From Clostridia bacterium (GTDB taxonomy: Bacteria > Bacillota > Clostridia > Christensenellales > Borkfalkiaceae): 9,932 bases of DNA. Of this stretch, positions 5,643 to 9,932 are shown in pieces (positions within the stretch are counted from its first letter, which is position 1; every line of letters begins with the position of its first letter). The notes beneath the pieces were generated by a model. The model was not told the DNA's origin. It did no database searches and worked only from the letters and a program-made list of their open reading frames with translations. The stretch spans positions 1-9,932 of the forward strand of contig JAJPXK010000005.1 of the NCBI GenBank assembly GCA_021205485.1. The letters are read 5' to 3'. Position numbers and translations under genes: made by a program.

Positions 5643-6998
5643 CTAATTTTTGTTTGAGTGGATTGGCGCGGGAATAAGTCCGCCCCTTGAAATAAATTTA
5701 GAGGCCGACATATTGTGTACGGGCATTATAGGGGCTCTGCCTAAAAGTCCGCCAAAGTTTACGCTGTCGCCTACGCCCTTATTCGGGGCAGGTATAACCC
5801 TTACGGCCGTAGTTTTATTGTTTATCATTCCTATCGCCGCTTCGTCGGCGATTATGGCGCTTATTGTCGTTGCCGTTGTGTCGCCCGGCACGGCTATCAT
5901 ATCAAGGCCTACCGAGCAGACCGCCGTCATCGCCTCAAGCTTGTCTATTGTAAGCTGCCCTTTTTCGGCGGCTTCTATCATCCCTATATCTTCCGAAACG
6001 GGTATAAACGCCCCCGAAAGGCCGCCTACCCGCGAGCTTGCCATAACTCCGCCCTTTTTAACGGCGTCGTTGAGCATGGCGAGGCATGCGGTAGTACCGT
6101 GCGTTCCTACGCATTCGAGGCCCATTTCTTCAAGAATCTGAGCGACTGAATCGCCCCTCGCGGGCGTCGGAGCGAGCGACAAATCCACTATGCCGAACTC
6201 TGCGCCGAGGCGTTTTGCCGCCTCTTTAGCCACAAGCTGGCCTGCGCGGGTAATTTTAAAGGCCGTACGCTTTATCATTTCGGCAAGTTCTGTCAAATCG
6301 GCGTCAGGTATGGCCTCTATGGCGTGCTGTACAACCCCGGGACCCGAAACGCCTACGTTTATCACGGTATCGCTTTCGCCTACGCCGTGGAACGCACCCG
6401 CCATAAACGGGTTATCTTCTACCGCGTTGCAGAACACAACAAGTTTTGCGCAGCCGAAGCCGTCAGCTTCTGCCGTGGCCGAAGCTGTCTCCTTTATAAT
6501 TTCGCCCATAAGTTTTACGGCGTCCATATTGATGCCAGACTTTGACGAGCCTATATTTACCGAAGAACAGAGCCTTTCAGTATTGGCCAATACCTCGGGT
6601 ATGGTCTGTATAAAGGTCTTTTCGTAGTCTGCCATGCCCTTGTGTACAAGGGCGGAATATCCGCCTAAAAAGTCTATGCCGAGGTTTTTTGCGGCATCGT
6701 CCAGGGCTTTGCCTATTTTTGCCGACTGAGAGGCGAACGGAGCGCATATAATGCTCGCAGGCGTCACCGAAACCCTTTTATTTACTATAGGAATGCCATA
6801 TTCTTTAGAGAGTTCTTCGGCGACTTTTACAATATTCTGTGCTTTATAGCAAATTGTGTCGTATACGGTTTTAGCCGTCTCTTCCGCGGTGGCGCGTATG
6901 CAGGGCAAAAGGGAAATGCCCATGGTTATCGTTCTTATGTCAAGGTGTTCCCTTTCCACCATATTTATAGTTTCAAGTACGTCGTTATTGTTGAACAT
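5643..6998 (-). CDS. UPF0210/DUF711 protein (PFL-like fold, function unknown)
   Basis: This 451-residue protein is a near full-length match to the UPF0210 (DUF711) family, often annotated 'PFL family protein' because the fold resembles the pyruvate formate-lyase barrel. Its reaction is not known. Recognisable conserved pieces are DIRTITMGISLLPC (20-33), VNIGSSKSGINMDAV (147-161), GAFHGVGESD (201-210), NVGVSGPGVV (214-223), LAPTPARGDSVA (275-286), GTHGTTACL (298-306), RVGGLSGAFIPVSED (323-337) and GLDMIAVPGDT (364-374). No signal peptide or membrane segment is seen, so it should be cytoplasmic. ATG at 6998 has AAGGA just upstream, and the gene begins 8 bases after the ACT-domain gene. The two families are found side by side in many Firmicutes (for example Streptococcus), which suggests a functional pair. 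RVGG resembles a glycyl-radical loop only superficially. Confidence 0.92.
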   Translation of the reverse strand: MFNNNDVLETINMVEREHLDIRTITMGISLLPCIRATAEETAKTVYDTICYKAQNIVKVAEELSKEYGIPIVNKRVSVTPASIICAPFASQSAKIGKALDDAAKNLGIDFLGGYSALVHKGMADYEKTFIQTIPEVLANTERLCSSVNIGSSKSGINMDAVKLMGEIIKETASATAEADGFGCAKLVVFCNAVEDNPFMAGAFHGVGESDTVINVGVSGPGVVQHAIEAIPDADLTELAEMIKRTAFKITRAGQLVAKEAAKRLGAEFGIVDLSLAPTPARGDSVAQILEEMGLECVGTHGTTACLAMLNDAVKKGGVMASSRVGGLSGAFIPVSEDIGMIEAAEKGQLTIDKLEAMTAVCSVGLDMIAVPGDTTATTISAIIADEAAIGMINNKTTAVRVIPAPNKGVGDSVNFGGLLGRAPIMPVHNMSASKFISRGGLIPAPIHSNKN

Positions 6999-7006
6999 TT
7001 TTTTCC

Positions 7007-7276
7007 TTAAATACTGTGCATAGCGTTAAAAATTTCTTCATGCTGAAGGTGTATGCTCATCCCTATCTTTTCGCCCATTTCTCTGCATTCGGTGGCAATG
7101 ACAGAGAGCTGTTCGCTCGCCCCCGACATATCCACAAGCATAATCATTGCAAAGTAATCTTCTAAAATTGTCTGGCTGATATCAAGGATATTGACTCCTT
7201 TTTCGGCGAGGAAAGCGCTTACCTTTGCAATAATGCCTGTTTTATCCTTGCCTACCACTGTTACAACCGCTCGCAT
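7007..7276 (-). CDS. ACT-domain protein, UPF0237 family
   Basis: This 89-residue protein is a single ACT domain. It begins MRAVVTVVGKDKTGIIAKVS, and the GKDKTGI(I)A turn is where ACT domains usually bind amino acids. NILDISQTI (29-37) and the FAMIMLVDM strand (42-50) are typical of the GcvR-like/UPF0237 group. ACT domains bind small ligands, mostly amino acids, and often dimerise to control a partner enzyme. The gene lies 8 bases before the UPF0210 gene, its conserved neighbour, so it may sense the ligand that controls that protein; this is inference. ATG at 7276 has a strong GGAGAT site about 7 bases upstream. The length is normal for the family and nothing is missing. Confidence 0.92.
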   Translation of the reverse strand: MRAVVTVVGKDKTGIIAKVSAFLAEKGVNILDISQTILEDYFAMIMLVDMSGASEQLSVIATECREMGEKIGMSIHLQHEEIFNAMHSI

Positions 7277-7291
7277 ATTTTATCTCCTTAA

Positions 7292-7879
7292 TCAGTTATT
7301 GTATTTATCCAGTTGTCTGTTGACTTCCAAAATGTGTACAGCCGTAAAAAAGCTCTTATATTTCAGCGACCAATCGGTGACAACGCCTACTACAGACTCT
7401 ACGCTGAAACAGCCGTAGTACCTGCTGTCAGAGCTGTTATCCCTGTTGTCGCCTAAAACGTAGATGTCTCCTTCGGGAACGGTAACCTCTTCAAAATTAT
7501 TTTCTGACGGCGTATTGTTTTCTGCAGAAACGTAACTTTCTTCAAGCATTACGTATTCGTCCGAGCCGCTGTACATAATATATACAACGCCGCCTTCCAT
7601 ATATAAACTGTCGCCGCCTTTGGCTATAACGCGTTTTATTATGTCGTTTTCTGGCCTTTCAATCACTACGATATCCCCGTAATCGGGCTCGGCGGTCAGC
7701 GAAATATACAGATAATCGCCGTGCGAAAGCGTAGAATTCATAGAAGGGCCTAACACTATAACCCCTCGGTAATTAATAACAAAAATTATTCTGCACAACA
7801 ACAAAAAAGCGAGAACAATGATGATTATTGCCAGAGGGTCTTTATATAAAGGTTTTTGTTTTTTATATAACGATTCCAA
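7292..7879 (-). CDS. lepB: Type I signal peptidase (SPase I, S26A), TTG start
   Basis: This 195-residue membrane peptidase removes signal peptides from exported proteins on the outer face of the cytoplasmic membrane. A single N-terminal membrane helix (about 15-37) follows a Lys-rich cytoplasmic end. The catalytic serine is S46 in GPSM and the general-base lysine is K82 in DIIKRVIAKGGD. The conserved box GDNRDNSSDSR is at 143-153. No second membrane segment is seen; the one-helix design is normal for Gram-positive SipS-type enzymes. The start is TTG at 7879: an in-frame stop (TAA at 7894-7892) lies just upstream and the first ATG is at residue 47, beyond the membrane helix. There is no clear Shine-Dalgarno site and only one base separates it from the preceding stop codon, so translation probably depends on coupling to the hydrolase gene. 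Confidence 0.93.
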   Translation of the reverse strand: MESLYKKQKPLYKDPLAIIIIVLAFLLLCRIIFVINYRGVIVLGPSMNSTLSHGDYLYISLTAEPDYGDIVVIERPENDIIKRVIAKGGDSLYMEGGVVYIMYSGSDEYVMLEESYVSAENNTPSENNFEEVTVPEGDIYVLGDNRDNSSDSRYYGCFSVESVVGVVTDWSLKYKSFFTAVHILEVNRQLDKYNN

Positions 7880-7880
7880 T

Positions 7881-9560
7881 TTACAACCACATTATGTTAT
7901 TTACAGCGTACTGCCCGTCGCAATTAATTTCAAACTTTAAATTTAAATTAAAGCTTGAAAGGGTGGCGCCCTGACGGTTTTTGAAGTTCTTGCGGTCTAA
8001 AAGCACGCCTTGCCACACGCCGCCTACGACGTCTATTTTTATGGAATAAATATCAGACTTTTCCATATCTTCCATACTGAAGACGACTTTCGCGTCGTTG
8101 TCGCAGAAAATATCCAGCTTTATAAGGCTGCAGCCTTCGGGGGCGGCGTAACGTAAGCTGTTAGGCCGCAGGGTCATAAGGCCGCAAACGGAATACAATC
8201 CCTTTAACCCCTCCGCCTTTTCCACAAGTTTAGGCAAAGCGTCGTTTCCCGTCAAAAATACCCCGCCGACTGCAGAAGACGAGCTGTCCGCCACAGAAAA
8301 ACTCTCCCCTCCGTCTTTGGAAGAATACAGAATACGGCATTTGTTCCGCATATTTTTAAAAGTACCCTTTACCTTTTTTACAACTATGCGCGACCACACG
8401 GTAAAACCGTTGCTGTAGGTGACATAGCACAAAACAAAGATAAGAGAAGTCTTTTCGTACACGTCAAGAAAATACCTGTAAGCCCCTTCAGGAGTTTTGC
8501 CTTTGTAACGGACGGCGGTCCATTCCCTCAAAGAGGAATCTATGCAGTCCTCGGCCATATAAAAGCCCATATCCTCCACCTCGCCGTTGCGGTCGATGGA
8601 AACCTGAGCGACAAGGTTTTGTTCGTTGTCGGCGAGCACGCTTATATCGGCAGGCTTAGGCAAAAACACATGGCGCTGCTTTACAAATTTATCGAAAAAC
8701 ATAAACATATCGCGGGTGCTGCCTACGCTTATGCCTCCGCTGCAGTGTACAGAGTACGCTATAACCGACAAATCGGAATACTGTTCGTTGATGCGGGAAA
8801 AGGTGTCGTACGCCCTGTCGTAGTCAAAATGAGGGTCGTTTGTAGAGCAAAGCATAAGCACGGGGCAACGCACAAACGGGGCGTAAGCCTGCGAATCTAT
8901 GCCCGCTATATAGCGATATCTTTCGCTGTCTAAAGCAGGTTCCGAAGTGCTGAATTTTGAAAAACCCGCGTAAGCCTTCCAGCCTACGGCGCATACGGTT
9001 ACGGCGCAGGCGGCGTCTACCATAGTTATGAGCTTCCATACTATATCTCCGCCGTCGCGTATGCCCGCGGTACCTATCCTGCCTACGTCTTCCCTCTCTT
9101 CAAGATATTTATAGGCGTATCTCGCCACGGCGACCCATTCATACCAGCTCGTCCGGAAAGCGTCGTCGTCTACATAGTCCTTGCGTCTTCCCGCCTCAAA
9201 ATAATTGGCGTAGCTTACGTCGTCGGGATAAATTGTATATTTTTCTGTATTTTCGGCCTTGCCGCAATAATCGGGCATAAGTACAGAATAACCGCTTTTA
9301 ACAAAAAACTTTAAAAGTTCTTCGTCTATCGTGCAGCAACTGTCAGAAAAAAGCAATATTGTGCTGTCTGACGGGTTAACTTCGCTGCAAGCGAACGCGG
9401 CGTAAATTTTTACCCTGCCGTATTTTGTCTGCCTGCCGTAAAAATAAACATACTCTATTTTTACCCCGTCTTCGATTTTAACCGAAACTGTTTCGGGTTT
9501 GCAGTCCAACGATATGTCAAAATTTTTCCAAAGGGAAAGAGGCGTCAATATGTCTGACAA
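7881..9560 (-). CDS. Alpha/beta-hydrolase-fold protein with altered nucleophile, TTG start
   Basis: This 559-residue protein has no signal peptide. Residues about 50-295 look like an alpha/beta hydrolase of the acetyl-xylan-esterase/CocE-S15 type: ILLFSDS strand (68-74), GYSVLMPDYCG (90-100), EWVAVARYAYKYL (141-153), the nucleophile elbow GTAGIRDGG (163-171), LMLCSTNDPHFD (235-246, acid D242) and VIAYSVHCSGG (266-276, H272). Where a Ser is expected in the G-x-S-x-G elbow there is Arg168 (codon CGC at 9059-9057), so esterase activity is doubtful. The C-terminal half (about 300-559) is rich in predicted beta strands and I cannot assign it. The start is TTG at 9560, with AAAGGAG (9573-9567) six bases upstream. 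An ATG between them is out of frame and stops after six codons. The gene follows sbcC by 12 bases. Exact family and substrate are unknown. Confidence 0.75.
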   Translation of the reverse strand: MSDILTPLSLWKNFDISLDCKPETVSVKIEDGVKIEYVYFYGRQTKYGRVKIYAAFACSEVNPSDSTILLFSDSCCTIDEELLKFFVKSGYSVLMPDYCGKAENTEKYTIYPDDVSYANYFEAGRRKDYVDDDAFRTSWYEWVAVARYAYKYLEEREDVGRIGTAGIRDGGDIVWKLITMVDAACAVTVCAVGWKAYAGFSKFSTSEPALDSERYRYIAGIDSQAYAPFVRCPVLMLCSTNDPHFDYDRAYDTFSRINEQYSDLSVIAYSVHCSGGISVGSTRDMFMFFDKFVKQRHVFLPKPADISVLADNEQNLVAQVSIDRNGEVEDMGFYMAEDCIDSSLREWTAVRYKGKTPEGAYRYFLDVYEKTSLIFVLCYVTYSNGFTVWSRIVVKKVKGTFKNMRNKCRILYSSKDGGESFSVADSSSSAVGGVFLTGNDALPKLVEKAEGLKGLYSVCGLMTLRPNSLRYAAPEGCSLIKLDIFCDNDAKVVFSMEDMEKSDIYSIKIDVVGGVWQGVLLDRKNFKNRQGATLSSFNLNLKFEINCDGQYAVNNIMWL

Positions 9561-9572
9561 AACATACTCCTT

Positions 9573-9932
9573 TCAGCAACTGATTTTTACGGTAGAACCG
9601 TGGCTTTCAGTCGCCTTGCTAACTAAAATTTTATTGTTTATTCTATGCTTAAGCTCATCTACGTGGCTTATAAGCCCTATAGTAAAGTCAGAGCTTTTTA
9701 ATTTTTCCAATGCGTCAATTACCGTGTCTATCAAATCCCCGTCAAGCGTTCCGAACCCTTCGTCCAGGAAGAAAAACTCAATAGATTTTAACGAACGCCT
9801 GCAAATGGTATCGGATAACGCCAGCGAAAGAGAAAGAGAAACCAAAAACGTTTCGCCGCCAGAAAGGGTGTTGACCCTGCGTAAATTTCCGCCGTTGTAG
9901 TTGTCGCCTACGCAAAAGTTATTGTCTTCATA
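9573..9932 (-). CDS. sbcC: Exonuclease subunit SbcC, C-terminal part (cut by window edge)
   Basis: Only the last 119 codons are in the window; the reading frame is open to the right edge. They form the C-terminal ATPase lobe of an SMC/Rad50-like protein: signature motif LSGGETF, Walker B FFFLDEGFG, D-loop GTLDGD, and the switch histidine in GLISHVDELKHRI. This combination and the FLVSLSLSLALSD helix after the signature point to SbcC rather than to SMC or RecN. SbcC works with the nuclease SbcD to open DNA hairpins and process blocked double-strand ends. sbcD commonly lies just upstream of sbcC and would be outside the window. The stop codon (9575-9573) overlaps the ribosome binding site of the next gene, implying one transcript. 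Confidence 0.93.
   Translation of the reverse strand, partial: YEDNNFCVGDNYNGGNLRRVNTLSGGETFLVSLSLSLALSDTICRRSLKSIEFFFLDEGFGTLDGDLIDTVIDALEKLKSSDFTIGLISHVDELKHRINNKILVSKATESHGSTVKISC

Noticed and set aside
5992..6032. RVGG in the UPF0210 protein as a glycyl-radical site
   Set aside because: It lies mid-protein (residues 323-326) rather than near the C-terminus. The expected spacing from an active-site Cys is absent, the context does not match RVSGY, and no activating radical-SAM gene is nearby.
5650..6141. Long + strand open frame opposite the UPF0210 gene
   Set aside because: It runs antisense to a gene with clear family motifs, has a low-complexity composition caused by the codon bias of the other strand, and lacks a ribosome binding site. 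The same applies to the other + strand frames in 596-9900.

Overview
The window looks like chromosomal, mostly housekeeping DNA from an uncultured low- to moderate-GC Bacillota (Clostridia-like) bacterium. I base this on strong AGGAG-type ribosome binding sites, TTG starts, a perfect TTGACA/TATAAT tRNA promoter, a tRNA with encoded CCA, and family members typical of Firmicutes: YwlC-YwlE-RpiB in that order and the UPF0237/UPF0210 pair. I cannot name a genus.

All ten protein genes and the one tRNA lie on the minus strand, so transcription runs from 9932 towards 1. In that order they are: the 3' end of sbcC (DNA repair ATPase, cut by the window edge); an alpha/beta-hydrolase-fold protein with an altered nucleophile; type I signal peptidase; an ACT-domain protein (UPF0237); its usual partner UPF0210/DUF711; oligoendopeptidase F; replicative helicase DnaB; threonylcarbamoyl-AMP synthase (Sua5/YwlC); a YwlE-type phosphatase; ribose-5-phosphate isomerase B; then a 99-base gap with a promoter and tRNA-Leu(CAG). 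Gaps between coding regions are 1 to 18 bases, with one 4-base overlap, so about 9.5 kb may be a single transcription unit whose promoter lies outside the window. No protein-coding start inside it has an obvious promoter of its own.

The first 260 bases, downstream of the tRNA, are the only clearly non-coding and structured area. A 16-bp terminator-like hairpin begins with the tRNA's own CCA. Next comes a fold-back element of about 120 bp whose ends copy the tRNA 3' end, once inverted and once direct, and then a bidirectional terminator.

I see no defence system, phage, insertion sequence or CRISPR array. The points most worth a second look are the tRNA-derived fold-back element, the SSB-like acidic tip on DnaB, the Ser-to-Arg change at the hydrolase nucleophile elbow, and the unusual setting of dnaB.
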